From NCBI GenBank assembly GCA_036362985.1, contig JAYGXS010000009.1:8505135-8569134 (forward strand): 64,000 bases of DNA, read 5' to 3'. Origin of the DNA: Ligula intestinalis (taxonomy: Eukaryota; Platyhelminthes; Cestoda; Diphyllobothriidea; Diphyllobothriidae). The notes under the pieces were generated by a model. It did no database searches and was not told where the DNA came from. It saw only the letters and a program-made list of their open reading frames with translations. Positions 1 to 10,734 of the stretch are shown piece by piece (the stretch's first letter is position 1; every line of letters begins with the position of its first letter). Position numbers and translations under genes: made by a program.

Positions 1-280
1 CTGATTGCTGTTGATCTAACCAACGTTGTTTCCCTCTGTAAGGCTATAATTCTACTATCTTCATGTTCCATAGCTTGTAAAGCCGCATGTGAAGTTTCTG
101 TCTGCGCCAATAAGCCTTTAATGTTCAAAATCGATTAGTGGTCGGACACCGTAGCGCCGGTCCCTGATTGTTTATTTCCTCTACCGGAACAGCCACGGAG
201 TCGACTCTGATGATACTGTCAATGGCAAACGGCTAAGTATGTTTTTTTTGCGATCCCTTAGGTTTTATCGTCGTGTTTGG
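1..280. other. No recognised feature
   Basis: I see no coding exon, RNA gene or clear repeat boundary in this stretch. It abuts the decayed LINE tail that begins at 281 and may be its 3' untranslated region or unrelated flank. Confidence 0.3.
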
Positions 281-1000
281 TTACCCGTCATACGGGCATG
301 CACTCGTGGTTCTCGCCAAACGTGTCAGTAGATGCGTGTGCGTAGTAGCCCTTGTCCCCGCCGGAGTCTGAACTGGTTGTAGTTGGAAGACGGATAAAAG
401 CCGCGACCTCGACCGGCTTGAGCCAAAGGTCCACTGGGGTGAGTTGGGGGCCTGGCCGGGAACTGCAAGCGAAAAGAGGTCGGTAATCATGCGGGTGTAG
501 ACGGGTCGAGCCGGTTTGGGGTACTGAAGGAGAAGCCTTGAGTAATCACTGCGTAGTCGAGCCGAGGTACAGTAAATGACCCTCGGGAGTTGTTGTTCCG
601 AGGCCGCAATTGGAGGTGAATAGCCACCCACAAGGACTGGGAGATGATAGTTGCTTATTTTTGCTTCGACAACGGCTCTCTGGTGAAGACGCTGGAAGCT
701 CGTCAAGATGGCAGAGCCATGCATGGGTAGATCCGAGAGACACGATACGACAGCTTCCTTGTGAAGAGCTCGAATAGATGGCCGAACGCTGCGGCCGGGT
801 TCAGGAGCATAGCAACGGTGGTGATTTGGATGGCCGAGTTGCGAACAGGTCCACCAGAACTGCTGGCCCAAGAGTGTGTTGTGGGAGGTGTGGGGGTCAT
901 AGTTGTATTTGTACTCAAATCGCTACAATCATCAGGCCAAACCCCAGGTTGGTCGTTAAAAGACAGAAGCCACCTGTGAGAGATTTATAGTGTACAGAAC
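281..1000 (-). pseudogene. Decayed LINE ORF2, region C-terminal to RT
   Basis: The minus-strand frame 281-871 contains a stretch of the form PPIAASEQQLPRV...RLRSDYSRLLLQY. It resembles the post-RT region of some RNase-H-less LINE polyproteins, where a conserved LPR...LxxLRS...Y pattern precedes a cysteine-rich tail. The tail itself has drifted to low-complexity sequence and I see no intact zinc-binding cluster. The fragment lies downstream, on the same strand, of the RT fragment at 1438-2015. The two are separated by an interspersed-repeat segment (about 1180-1410), so they are probably halves of one element. The host-gene alternative is unlikely because frames are short and broken. The family assignment is inference from pattern only. 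Confidence 0.4.
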
Positions 1001-1179
1001 TCCCTATTGCTGTCCCAGGCGGTAATGGCCACTGGTGGAGCCAAGGCTAGTGTTGACTGCGTCCGGCCAGACCTGAGAGAACTTGAGACGGTGGTGACAG
1101 GATTGCGGAGCAGCTTAAATTGTTATCCGATTGGTGTGTGTGTGTGTCATTAACCGACGAGTGTCGTGTCTGGTGACTT

Positions 1180-1415
1180 AGGCTCTGTCGGCTGAGGGTG
1201 TGGGAAAGGACACGTTCAAGTGGCGCTTGGGCAGCCGCACGTGCGTATGTCCGAGTGGAAGTAGGTCAAGTCTCTGCAGGTCAGCGCTTCTGAAAGCGCT
1301 GACTGAGATAGTTGCTGACTTTGAAGCAGCTGGCCTTGAACAAGGCCGCCGGGCAAAGCAATGTAGGGCGTCCGCTGCAACTCTCTCCCAGATAACAAAC
1401 AAAGTGAGGGGCGAC
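1180..1415 (+). repeat. Segment of palindrome-ended interspersed repeat (variant 2)
   Basis: This segment is closely similar to 16290-16450 and, in reverse, to 18060-18200. Shared landmarks are the phrase GCTTGGGCAGCCGC, the phrase AAGTAGGTCAAGTCTCTGC and a self-complementary GCGCT...AGCGC pair. The terminal palindrome seen in other copies is missing here, so the copy is truncated. It separates two fragments of a LINE open frame on the opposite strand, so it probably inserted into that LINE. Confidence 0.55.
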
Positions 1416-1437
1416 AGTGTGGTCAAACGATTTAAGG

Positions 1438-2015
1438 TCAGCGAGGCGGAACAGCCGTGTGCAAAGACGGATGACGTTGGGGGCCGCAAGCATTGAAGAA
1501 CGAAGAGGAGGGTGGGGGACAGGCATTGTGGCCGTCCGCCAAAGAGGCTACCGGCAGGACAGAAGCCTCTGCATGCAGATGATCGATAGGCGACATTTTA
1601 TAGCCACCTGTGATTGTGCTGAAGGCAACGTTCTGAGCTGACTGAAGGCGGTGGCTGAATGTGGTCGCCAATGTCTCTTTCGTGCAGCCCAAGGATGTGC
1701 CCGCTAGAGCCTTGGTGCAGCGACTCACCTTGTCTGCGACCTCCGTGGCATGGTCCGCGAACGTGAAGAGCGGATCGAAAAAGACACCAAGGAGCTTGGG
1801 CTTACGGACGAGCCGTAAAGACGCACCGTTGACGGTGATGGTCGGGGGACGATTGGGCTCCTTGGGGTTCAGCGTGAAAACAGGGGCGGACGACTTGGCT
1901 GCTGAGATCGTCATACTGCGCTGAGTGAACTCCGAGAGGAGCTGCGCAGCCTGATAAATGTGCTGGTGCCTGCAGAAGAAGGTAACATCATCCGATGATC
2001 GCATCATGAAAAAAA
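1438..2015 (-). pseudogene. LINE reverse transcriptase fragment (palm to thumb)
   Basis: The frame begins within RT catalytic motif C, read as SSDDVTFF. The usual form is Y/F-A-D-D, so the first two positions have changed while both aspartates remain. It continues through a typical motif D/E and thumb: NRPPTITVNGASLRLV, then KLLGVFFDPLFTFADHA, then a connection region ending DHLHAEASVLPV. This order is characteristic of non-LTR retrotransposon RTs. Everything upstream of motif C is absent, so the copy is 5'-truncated near 2015, a common outcome of incomplete target-primed reverse transcription. Not functional. Confidence 0.7.
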
Positions 2016-2799
2016 GCTATCAGTAGTACTGGAGTATTTCTCCGGCTCACGAGTATTCAAATCAAAGGAACACGCTGCACAACTCAATGGAGAGAAGTGT
2101 AAGGATATTGGCCTGACCAAATGCTAGCAACATTGGAAACTTTCCTGAGGCGCCGTGCCTGCCAAATTTCCTTGTGTGTTCGCTTTGACAACATACACGC
2201 CATGACCTTAAAAGCTGCACCGAGGATACGGACGCACGTGCTTGCAAGCGCGTGCTTAAGTAGCCGCAGCTCCCCGAGGGCATACTGGTCGCATGACTTA
2301 TCCAAATCACTTATGAGCCACTGCCACCTCTCAGACAGCGGCGTTGCACACCGGAATGCGAGGACACCGTCAGTCCGCTCCAAATGCCGGGGCTTGTCCC
2401 CGAGGCGGGACAAAGAGCGCGCTGCAGATCAACCAGCGGCAACCATCACCCGAGACAACCACTCCGGGTTTTGTACACAATATACCCTCCTCCGCGTGGA
2501 TTTCACAGATTTATTATTCCTTGGGGATTTATAAGGGCGTACTTCGACAGTGACACACGTCAGATGCCACCGTTACAACACATTGTGCCACGTGGTCGAT
2601 GCGCTGAAACAGCATGAGGACTAAACCAGGACACGTCAGAGGTTGCTTGGAATGCGTCCCCATCACACATGCCACCCATGGAGGGGAAGTTGTTGTGTTG
2701 GCACATACAGGCTCACGCCGCGTCAACCACCTGGACTAGATCCCGCTTCTGATTTGCTTGATTCTGCTATTTCAGCCTCAGCCTGAACCCGCCACTCCA
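2016..2799. other. Unassigned; weak minus-strand frame only
   Basis: A minus-strand frame of 109 codons (2084-2413) is the only notable reading frame. It shows no motif I recognise. Positions 2470-2560 resemble interspersed-repeat sequence. It lies upstream, on the same strand, of the LINE RT at 1438-2015 and could be decayed upstream LINE sequence, but I cannot support that. Confidence 0.25.
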
Positions 2800-3186
2800 T
2801 ACTTGTTCACAGTGGGCTTGTAGTGACAAGCTCCACACGAAGTGCCTTTCTGAACGCCTGCCATGACTAACTCAAGTTGAAGTGCACTTTCGGAACGCTC
2901 GCTGCTTCAAGCCTCTGTAAAAGCTAATCACAGGCCTACTCACGCAGGACCTCATGTGACGACTGCCGAGCAGACCTCACTTCAGACGCCGTCCGCTGGC
3001 TTGCGGTTGCGCAGTCGTCTAGTAGTCAATTTCCTATTGCCTATTCTCCTATTCATTCTGTACAGAATATGCTCTTCCTACTACTCTGGCTTTCCTAAGA
3101 CTTCTCTCCTCTCCTGAGAAACCAGGCCTGGAATATCGCAGTCATTAGGGTCAAACCTCTTAGCCTCAACACACCCCGCGATGGGC
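2800..3186 (-). repeat. Palindrome-ended interspersed repeat, copy 1
   Basis: This copy ends at its palindrome, about 3138-3180, in diverged form (ATCGCAG ... CCGCGAT). At the other end it carries two near-tandem copies of a motif of the form GTGAC(T)A(A/G)CTC...GAAGTGC. Internally it shares with 10255-10606 the phrase CAGGACCTCATGTGACGACTG and the phrase GCTGGCTTGCGGT. It contains no open frame. This copy also preserves the uninterrupted form of the site occupied by an insertion in the copy at 17541. Confidence 0.7.
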
Positions 3187-4203
3187 TGACGGCGCGGTCT
3201 GAGCTATCCGTTCAATTGGTAACCTTCCAAGCCACGGCTTTTAGCGTACCGCGCGTCATTGAGCCGTAGAGCTCACTCTCTGTTTCTGGCCACTGTTCAG
3301 GCTGGTCAGCGGGGAATGAGCGCAGCTGGTGAGGTGACCTCTTCTGCGACTCCCATGTACACGACCTGGTCTCACAGTACGACCATAGATTTCGGCTATG
3401 TCCACCGTATGCTCCTCAACAGGATGGTGCAGGGACGGCGACTTTTAAGTGATAGTAGACTTGCGTAGCATCTAACACACTCTCTCTTCCCTCATGCACC
3501 TGAACCCGATATCCAGACAGGGCCAAGAAGACTGGAGGCGGGATCGGGCGCAGGTGGCTGGCGCGACGGATACCGTCCCTAGACGTACCTCCAACGCCTC
3601 TACCCACCCCCCTCCCCACCCCATTTTGGACTTTTGTTATCGGTGCGCAACTCGAACAACGCCTGCCACACCCCGAGCTGGCCACCGTGTTGGCCCAGCG
3701 AATGGCTGGGACTCAGCGGCTGACATTCAGCTTGAATTTTGAATTATCGATTGATTGACTGATTGACGGCCTCTGTGCATTCTCCCGTGTAGGCCGATCT
3801 ATAGCCTGCCTTGAGTGCGGCTATCGCTTGCAAGCTAACTGCTTGCTAAGACTGTTCGTTAGGCCGTCCTAGCATCCCCCTCTCAAATGCAATCTCAGTT
3901 ATCTCACACGAATTGGGATGAGCGACGCACATGCGTGCGAATGACCTAGGTCGTCTAAAGAAGACACCATAGCAGCCCTACCTTCCTACCAGCAGTTGGC
4001 CACTTCACATACGCGCACACACACTCAACAAGCCTGTCGAAAGCGTGGCAAAATGCGGGGCAGAGCAGACACACGCAAAAGACGGTTGTGACACGTATTT
4101 CAGTCGGCCAGATCACACAAACACACGCACACACACGTTTGGCTGACTGCGAGGTTTGAGTACAGTCGTCTGTCGAGTCCAGCGTACTCGGATCGCGCAC
4201 CTA
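3187..4203. other. Unassigned stretch with short CA-rich runs
   Basis: No convincing frame or family match. Short CA/GT-rich runs occur at about 4010-4135. Frames on both strands (for example 3416-3685 minus and 3494-3742 plus) overlap each other and look like chance openings. Confidence 0.3.
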
Positions 4204-4477
4204 TTTTGGCTAATTGTGAAAGGCAATCGATGATGCGATCCCACGCCAAAAACACGTCAAGCCAAACCGAGGTTCTGTGTACAGATCACGTCGGGGTCAC
4301 CACTTCCGGCTAATTGAGAAAGGCCATCGAGGATGTGATCCCATGCCAAAAACAGGTCAAGCCAAACCGAGGTTGTGTGTTCAGATCACGTCGGGGTCAC
4401 CACTTTTGGCTAATTGAGAAAGGCACTCGATGATGTGATCCCACGCCAAAAACACATCAAGCCAAACCGAGTTGGAT
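4204..4477. repeat. Tandem repeat, 100-bp unit, about 2.7 copies
   Basis: Three successive units begin with (T)TT(T/C)(T/C)GGCTAATTG at 4204, 4304 and 4404, an exact 100-bp period. Each contains GATCCCA(C/T)GCCAAAAACA and AAGCCAAACCGAG. The third unit is cut off near 4477. Units differ by a handful of substitutions, so this is a young minisatellite or a monomer array fragment. Confidence 0.9.
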
Positions 4478-4876
4478 ACTCTGAATATGCGAAAAGTGAC
4501 TTCGTACCCCGTCTAGTGAAGAAGACCAATAGGAGGAACTATGTCCGCTATTGGATCAACATGCAAACGAGATAAAGTGTAGCGAGAAGAGGTTGTACGC
4601 CAACTTAAACAAAAGGTTATAAATGCAAGTTATAGAAATGCGTACTGGCAGGAGTTAGTCCAAAAAGTTGTACACAAATGATAATATGGTAAAGTTGTAA
4701 ATGCCCAAAAATTTGGCAAAGGGTTACACACCTACAGAAGAAGCCGCGAATCATGCTTTTCCCCTACGTAAGTGCTATTGTTTGCAAACATGCGTTTTAT
4801 GGTGCTTGGCGAAATCATTTTGGTGCTGGTGAGGAGAAGAGCGATTGTGTGGCATATCCGACGGTATTCTTCTGCA
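4478..4876. other. A+T-richer unassigned stretch
   Basis: No open frame of note and no recognised repeat. It separates the 100-bp tandem array from the finger-bearing LINE tail on the minus strand and may include that element's 3' untranslated region. Confidence 0.25.
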
Positions 4877-5254
4877 GATTTTCATGAATGCGCATGTGGC
4901 CTACTAGGCTCATGTGGTGAGTGAACGTGCGTTGGCAGTGCAGACGACTGAAGCGGGTGTAGTATTTGGGTGCCCCCGCCCTTGGTTGACCAGCCTCAGT
5001 GCGACGGGTTCACAAGTGGTCACCCAGGCCGCTGTGCGATCGCAATGATAACAGGTTAGAATTGAGCCCCCATTGATGGTTTGGAGAGCGGCGATCGCGG
5101 AGATGGTGCGTGGCCGGACGTCAAACGTGGGAGTAGGGTGTGGCTCATCGTGCCTTCGCCCACCAAACTTTGCGTACGCGCTCTTGAAAGCCGCCCATCT
5201 CAAAGTAGAGCCACTGCCACTCGTCTTGGCGTTAGCCCCACGAGCTCGAGCCAA
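4877..5254 (-). pseudogene. LINE C-terminal tail with decayed C2H2-like fingers
   Basis: The minus strand reads RTISAIAALQTINGGSILTC, then YHCDRT. After a frame change it continues to a finger ending FTHHMSLVGHMRIHE near 4883-4930. The GH-x-RIH endings preceded by HC and CDRT cysteines are what remains of two C2H2-type fingers. This C-terminal double finger is, from established knowledge, typical of an abundant flatworm LINE ORF2. The first finger's helix is frameshifted and the second has lost part of its CxxC. No RT is attached, so this is a 3' fragment. Confidence 0.6.
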
Positions 5255-5379
5255 TCAGAGTGCGACATTTCCTGCTTGGCTGCAGGATATGTTCCTGAAT
5301 CCTGTAATCGGTGTGCACAGACACACACACACACGCATACAACAAAAACAACTCCTTGAGGAGACTGCTTGCAACACCT

Positions 5380-5900
5380 CTTTGTAGAGTGCTTTGTAAG
5401 CTCTTTCTTACAGTTTACACTGTTCCACCTTCTCAGTCTAAAGTGAGTTCTGACTTGGGGCAACCTTCTGTTGTCGACAACCACTCTGGTAACAAGAAAA
5501 ATGCTTCGTATGCTTTTTCGACGGCAGAACATTAGAACACGAATGGCCGTCAGAAAATGTTTTAAAAAACTGCAGGTCATTTTTACTGAAAAAGCTGCGT
5601 GTATTTATAGCACATCGTTCAGATTGGCTATATTCTGCCCAGTCCGCTTTAAGAAAGTTCTAGAAGAGCCGAGCCGCTTCTCTCAGTCATGGACCAACCA
5701 GATCTAAAGAGAGCTCTGTCACCACAGCCAATGAGGAATGCTGTCGGGCGCACTTTCATGGTACACAGTATGGGACACGTGTGCGCATGCTCTTCTATGA
5801 GACTGACTGGTCGGGGAAATGTGGACATCCCAAAACTGCCTCTGGTGCGGATTGACCTGTATCGGCTAATTCGTTCGGCGCACACGGCTTTTCCGGTGTA
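5380..5900 (+). repeat. Interspersed repeat G, copy 1
   Basis: This block is similar to 9440-9900. Shared landmarks are TTGGCTATATTCTGCCCAGT against CTGGCCATATTCTGTCCAAT, then AGAAAGTTCTAGAA, then ACCAACCAGATCT against ACCAATCAGGTCT, then CACAGCCAATG against GACAGCCAATA. Neither copy has a sustained reading frame, so this is probably a non-autonomous or UTR-derived repeat. Confidence 0.5.
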
Positions 5901-6082
5901 TTGAGTGCTGTTTGCTGCCTACATGTGCATAAACTGCAATTGACACCGTTTGTGTTGCTGCAATGCCGCCGATGGATTTGGATGTAGGGGTTGCTGTTGT
6001 TCTTGCAGGATCAATTGCAAGGTAAGTGCCTTTAGAACCACAACTTACGGATCTTCTTCAGATACCGGACTGTGGCAGAGAG

Positions 6083-6412
6083 TCATCGGACGGTTAGGTC
6101 GATCAACGCTCTCAGTCTGCAGTCGACACCAAACGCCTGAACTCTGGCGACCATCTCGGCTGGGCATTCCATCAGGTGTTCGTTGTTCGCTTCCCCCCAA
6201 CAGGCTGCACACGTGGAACCATCAGTCAGGTTGCTCCGCCTCCTGGTGTGATTCAGTTTTGGACAATGTCCGGTCCTAAATCTCACTAGGGTCATTCTAT
6301 CTAGTTGAGTCATTTTCTTTTCTTCATCCCGGTTGATGGGGACCATAAACGTTCTTCGGCCGCGTTCATGTGTCCTTTGTGGCCTGGGGGTCATTCGTCT
6401 GAGTGCTTTCAT
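6083..6412 (-). pseudogene. C-terminal Cys/His domain of RNase-H LINE
   Basis: The frame includes TLVRFRTGHCPKLNHTRRR, followed by CAACWGEANNEHLMECPA. That is a C-x2-C-x(n)-H-x(n)-C knuckle of the kind found at the C-terminus of many RNase-H LINE polyproteins. The frame ends with a stop at 6083, which is probably close to the natural end of ORF2. Confidence 0.7.
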
Positions 6413-6573
6413 CGTTGCCCCAAACGATGTCGGTATAACGTCTGGTTCAGCCCTGGCCGCTGATGCTTCAGCGTCTGCTTATTCGTTGCCGGGGATATCC
6501 ACGTGGCTGGGAATCCACGCAATTTCCACACTCCTTCCTGTTGTGGCTCTCTCCAGAACATTCATCACTTGTT

Positions 6574-6924
6574 TTACCAACGGTTCTTAAGATCCTCTCC
6601 TGTCCCGAAGCTCTGTATGGCATCTACAGCGGATTTACTGTCAGTAAGGATTCTAGCAGAACTCCAATCCTCGGGTGGGTGCTCTAGCCATTCCGCCGCC
6701 GTCAGTAAGGCTAACATCTCGGCATCAAAGGATGATCTGTAGCATGCGCCCCTTCTCCTGGACTTTACAATTGTTGAGTAGTTATCCCAACTTCCTTTCG
6801 TCACCACGACTAACGCTACTCCCTGTCTGCAGCCATCTATCGCCGACCCGTCGGTATAAATAGTCAGGGACGTTTCCGGTAGGGAGTTGAGCTCATCCTG
6901 CATTCGCTTCCGGTTTTCTACCAT
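6574..6924 (-). pseudogene. RNase H domain of LINE
   Basis: Three of the four acidic RNase H motifs are visible: IYTDGSAIDG (first Asp), SSFDAEMLALLTAAEWL (Glu) and ARILTDSKSAVDAIQS (second Asp). Spacing is typical of LINE RNase H (about 50 and 25 residues). The frame is open for 116 codons and ends at a stop before the fourth motif. In the element this activity would remove the RNA template after first-strand synthesis. Confidence 0.85.
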
Positions 6925-6945
6925 CTCTGCTTTGCTGCAGAGATC

Positions 6946-7368
6946 TTAAAAATTCCTTAGAATATTGATGTTGGGTCGTCGCCATGGGGCTAGCGTGTTA
7001 ATGGCGAAAAGCTCTCTAGGCATCTCCGAATCCTCTCCCAGAGTTTGGTGCAAGTATCTGCGCGCATTCTCCCTCCAGGTTGAGGTCCGCTTTAGCCGGG
7101 TTGGCTGCTGCTTTTCGGCCATCTGACTGCGGAGACTTTGTGCGGGAAGTATCAGGCTGTGTTCGTAGGCCCTGATGGCCTCGAACCTGCCCCTCTCCTC
7201 TATCGTCTGGATATCGGCCTCTAGTAGCACCATCCCCGTCGGACATGAGATTGGGAGGCTCGTGGTAATTCGAGCTGCTTTCAGGTTCAGGCGTTCCAAC
7301 CTGTCAAGTCGTGAGCGGCAGATCCACGGCATCCATGCTGCTGATCCTCTCTCAATCACCGGCCGCAC
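6946..7368 (-). pseudogene. RT thumb/connection region of RNase-H LINE
   Basis: A frame of 140 codons continues the RT. It opens with RPVIERGSAAWMPW, the LINE thumb pattern in which a conserved tyrosine or serine stretch precedes AxxW. It contains RLDRLERLNLKAARI and ends near PWRRPNINILRNF. It is immediately upstream, on the minus strand, of the RNase H block. Confidence 0.75.
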
Positions 7369-8040
7369 ACAGGCAGTGTAGACTTTTTTTATGTCCTCCG
7401 GATGCCATCCTCAGGTTGTTCCACCTAAGGCCCTCATCATATTAAGTCGCTTCTCCGCCTTTTCCAGGACGAAATCACTGTGTCCACTAAACGTTAGCCC
7501 TGAGTCATACACCACTCCAAGGAATTTCGCCGTCGGTCTTTGGATGATCCGCAATCCATCAACCTCGATTGCCCTGACTACTTTTCATCCACTCGCGGTC
7601 GTACTGAACACCACTAACTCCGTCTTCTGGACGTTTACTTGCATCTTCCACTTTTGGCTCCATTGGACCATCATTTCTGTCGCGGTCTGCGCTCGCTGTA
7701 TAGCCCTGTCGGAGATGGCATCTTGGTTCCATACCGCAGCATCTTCAGCGAAGAGGCTTATCTCTATGTCCTCTTCAATTTCATCCCCAAGGTTATTTAT
7801 AAAGAGGTCGAAAAGGAGGGGGAAGTTTCCTGCTCCTTGTGGGAGGCCCCTTGTAAGCCTTAACTCCCTACCGAGGTGTCCGTTGTATCACACATGCATT
7901 AGGTGGTTGTTCAGCCAGCTCTCGATTCAAATCTGTAGGCAATTTGGGACCTTAATTTTAGCCATTTTCAGAGCTAGACCGCTTCTCCACATGGTGTCGT
8001 AGGCTTTTTCGAAATCGATGAGGGCCAAAGCTGATCTGGA
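7369..8040 (-). pseudogene. Reverse transcriptase domain of RNase-H LINE
   Basis: This is the RT palm region, starting at motif A (DFEKAYDTMW). It passes through a region reading LTRGLPQGAGNFPLLFDLFI, the motif B equivalent, to motif C (LFAEDAAVW). It continues into QKTELVVFSTT and KFLGVVYDSGLTFSGHSDFV, the motif D/E and thumb entry. An in-frame stop falls near 7940 and another near 7600. The catalytic pair reads E-D instead of D-D, so polymerase activity is not expected even without the stops. Confidence 0.8.
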
Positions 8041-8678
8041 GATGTGGACATTCCAAACACCGCCTCTTCAAGTACATGTGGGGGTGAACCCAGGCGTCGA
8101 TGTTGAATAGCGTACTGCCTCTTTGCGATGTGTCGAAAGGAGTGATCGTCGACTAGAGAAGGTTCCCTCAAGTCAGCAGTCCGTAAGCTCAATCAGGTTG
8201 GATGGTGTACTGTAGGAATGGAGCTGACAAAAGGCTCTGCAGAATGCGTGTTCTGTGCCTCTGCGCACAGGTTACGGGATCTGGGGCCGTCCTCCAGCCA
8301 ATCAGGAAAAGGTGCACATATCGCTAGGCCAAGAGCAAAGCGGGTGGCTCGACAAGGAGCGAGAGGTGGGGAGTCGGGCGTGAAGATGGTTGTCGCGACC
8401 GCAATCTTGGCAGACGAAGGAACCATGAGTCAACGAAAGTGGCGCTGATACGAGGGCCGCCACAGCTGCATTAGTCGTCTCAGTCTAGCCAGGGAAGGCC
8501 GTTTGACAAGCAGAAACGGAGACAGGTATTCCAACGGGACGCTTTCTGTGAGAGACAGGTGATGAAATTGCGGAGCATTTCGCTGTCTTGTATTCGCACA
8601 TGGCTAAACCATTACACGCAGGTGAGACGTGTGTCAGAACTACAAACATTGGTCCTCCGGACTCATTACGATGGATTT
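8041..8678. other. Unassigned stretch
   Basis: The first about 40 bp (GATGTGGACATTCC and neighbours) resemble 5806-5850 on the other side of the RNase-H LINE. Beyond that I see no coding or repeat signature. Short opposing frames at 8193-8448 overlap on both strands and look like chance. Confidence 0.3.
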
Positions 8679-9100
8679 ATCGCAGGGAGTTAAGAAAGTT
8701 AAACCCTGGCAGCTGCGATCTTCAGACCATGGCTACTTAGTGGAGAACAGAGAAGTAGGAACAGTATATTGTGTACACAGAGGAACGGAGAATAGATGGA
8801 AAGCGATTTGACTTGGAGAACATACAACCGGCCAATAGAGCCAGTTGAGTCCAAGTGCTGGTTTGACAGCAGTCAGGCCAGTAGACAGAGATAAACTGTT
8901 CATTGGGTGTGTCGGCCTTGAAGGTTTTTGGCCAGGCAAATAGATTGCGTTTGGGAACGCGTGCAAACTTGCTATTCGTCACCTCGCTAAGGACCAGCTT
9001 TGCGCCATCTGTGATTGGCTGTTCACAGACATCGAAAACCGCATATGTGGGCCTTTGGGAAAGTGTACCTCGACGCCAGCTAGTGACAACAGATTCAAAA
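8679..9100 (+). repeat. Palindrome-ended interspersed repeat, copy 2
   Basis: The palindromic end is at 8679-8719 (ATCGCAG ... GTTAAG, TTAAACC ... CTGCGAT). It is followed by the family landmarks CTTCAGACCATGG, TGTGTACACAGAGGAACGG and GACAGCAGTCAGGCCAGTAG. Near the far end is the CCTCGACGCCAGCTAGTGAC motif. No open frame. It is closely related to the copies at 13793 and 15076. Confidence 0.8.
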
Positions 9101-9439
9101 TTGACTGACCATGGTTATGCGTGATAGCGAAGTGTGGTTGCAATTCAGAGAGGCTGGAATTGATTACACGCTGATGGCGGTAGGAGCAGTGGTGGTGATG
9201 TTTTGGAAGCCGGTGGGAATGTTCTACTTGGTGTTTCTAGTGGTGGTGACGGTTGTGGTGGGCTACTGGGAGGTGTAGTGGTTGTGTCTAAGTTTTACTG
9301 GGTCTTCAGATGTGCAATAAGACCTCTCCTTGTCTGGAATCTCCATTTACAGTGTAGACACGATGGTAGGGGTTATTTGTAGACGTCGCCGTTTCGCAAC
9401 TCTTGAACCTTGTGAGTCTCCCTTTGCGTTGGTTAGACA

Positions 9440-9900
9440 GGAGGAAAGGTGCTGATTGGCTGCAGGTTAGCAGAGTTCGGGCAAAGCAAATGAGTACGCG
9501 GAGACTGATACGCAGACTTGCCTGAAAGGAGAGTTTGTTGCAACTGTTAACTGGGCCATCTGGACGCCTTTTCGTTCCAACAGAGCCTTTCCAATAACTC
9601 TCTTTCCCTGACTAATGATTTGCGAACCTTCGTGTTTTCGAATCTCGGACTGGCCATATTCTGTCCAATCTTCTTCAGGAGAAAGTTCTAGAAAGCTTGA
9701 TTAACATCTCGCAGACATGAACCAATCAGGTCTGGCAGGCGCACTGTGGCGACAGCCAATAGCTGGAGGCTGTCAACAGCATGTTGCTATTGGACCGCCA
9801 ATATGCAAGGGAGGAACGTACGCACGTGCTTTCCAATAAAACTGGCTGAGTCACCATAGCAACGAAGATACTTCCAACATTTCACCGTAAGAAGGTCAGA
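9440..9900 (+). repeat. Interspersed repeat G, copy 2
   Basis: Partner of 5380-5900; see that entry for the shared landmarks. It retains the AGAAAGTTCTAGAAAG phrase and the ATGAACCAATCAGGTCTGGC phrase. Non-coding. The flanks 9101-9440 and 9900-10254 show no recognised feature. Confidence 0.5.
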
Positions 9901-10254
9901 ACTGCTTCTGCAAACAACTTTCTGTGCGCTCTTCGACCTCGGTCAAAGCTTGTACAACCTAATCCGTCTTCCCTTGCTTGTGACTTGGAAGCACTCGTGT
10001 TGTCAACCCTCACGCTCCTGTCAAACGTGTGAGGACGGTCAGCGCAAGCGCTAGAGATAGACTGCCATACAACAGATTTTAGCGTTCATACAATAAGGAT
10101 TTGCTCTGAAGGTAAAGGATCAGGACCTACTATTACCTATCCGTACACTTCAGGAATTCTTCGTTAATCCGAAGCGGTTCTCCCGAATTCCCGATTCTAG
10201 GACAGTTTCGTGTATTTGTACTGATTGATCATACTGCCCCCACAGGCCCTAGCT

Positions 10255-10606
10255 AAACGTCCAGGAATGCGCGTTAAGTGACCAGCTCCACATGAAGTGC
10301 ACTTGTGACCGTTGTTCGTGACTAGTTCAAGTCGAAGTGCCCTTTGGGAACGCTTGCTGCTTCCGGCATCTGCAGCAGCCAATCACTGGCCAACTCACAC
10401 AGGACCTCATGTGACGACTGCCAAGCAGACATCACTTCAGACGCTCGCCACTGGCTTGCGGTCGTGCGGTCGTCTGATAGTCAATTTCGTACTGTCCATC
10501 CTTCTACTCTGGCCTTCCTATGACTTCTCCCTTCTCTTAAGGAACCGGGCCTGAAAGATCGCAGCCGTTAAGGTTGGATCTTCTTAGGCCTAACATCCCG
10601 CGATAG
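10255..10606 (-). repeat. Palindrome-ended interspersed repeat, copy 3
   Basis: The palindrome at the right end (about 10558-10604) has diverged (GATCGCAG ... CCCGCGATAG). The body matches copy 1 (2800-3186), including ACCTCATGTGACGACTGCC. The left end holds two copies of the GTGACTAG/CAGCTC...GAAGTGC motif that caps this family. Confidence 0.7.
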
Positions 10607-10734
10607 TGTTTTGCCGGTATTCTGCTGTTGCTACCTGATGCAGCTATGAAGCGTTCAGCTCATCCCCTGTGTGATTTCTGAGAGATGGTAGCTTTTTTAT
10701 TTGTTCAGAAATTAGTGCCGAACTTGGAGTGTGT

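Larger units (their letters stand above)
6083..8040 (-). mobile_element. 5'-truncated RNase-H-bearing LINE
   Basis: Read on the minus strand, the element gives RT motif A (IDFEKAYDTMW, about 7985-8030), RT motif C (SLFAEDAAVW, about 7720-7745), a thumb/connection region (6946-7368), an RNase H domain (6574-6924) and a cysteine-histidine C-terminal domain (6083-6412). This order is that of LINE clades encoding an RNase H, such as the I group. Everything before motif A is missing. Frames are broken by in-frame stops and shifts, and the first catalytic aspartate of motif C is glutamate (FAED). The copy is dead. Confidence 0.85.

Noticed and set aside
5200..5580. 126-codon minus-strand frame with a VCVCVCVC run
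   Set aside because: The run is the translation of a CA/GT microsatellite at about 5320-5335, and the rest overlaps the finger-bearing LINE tail and repeat G.
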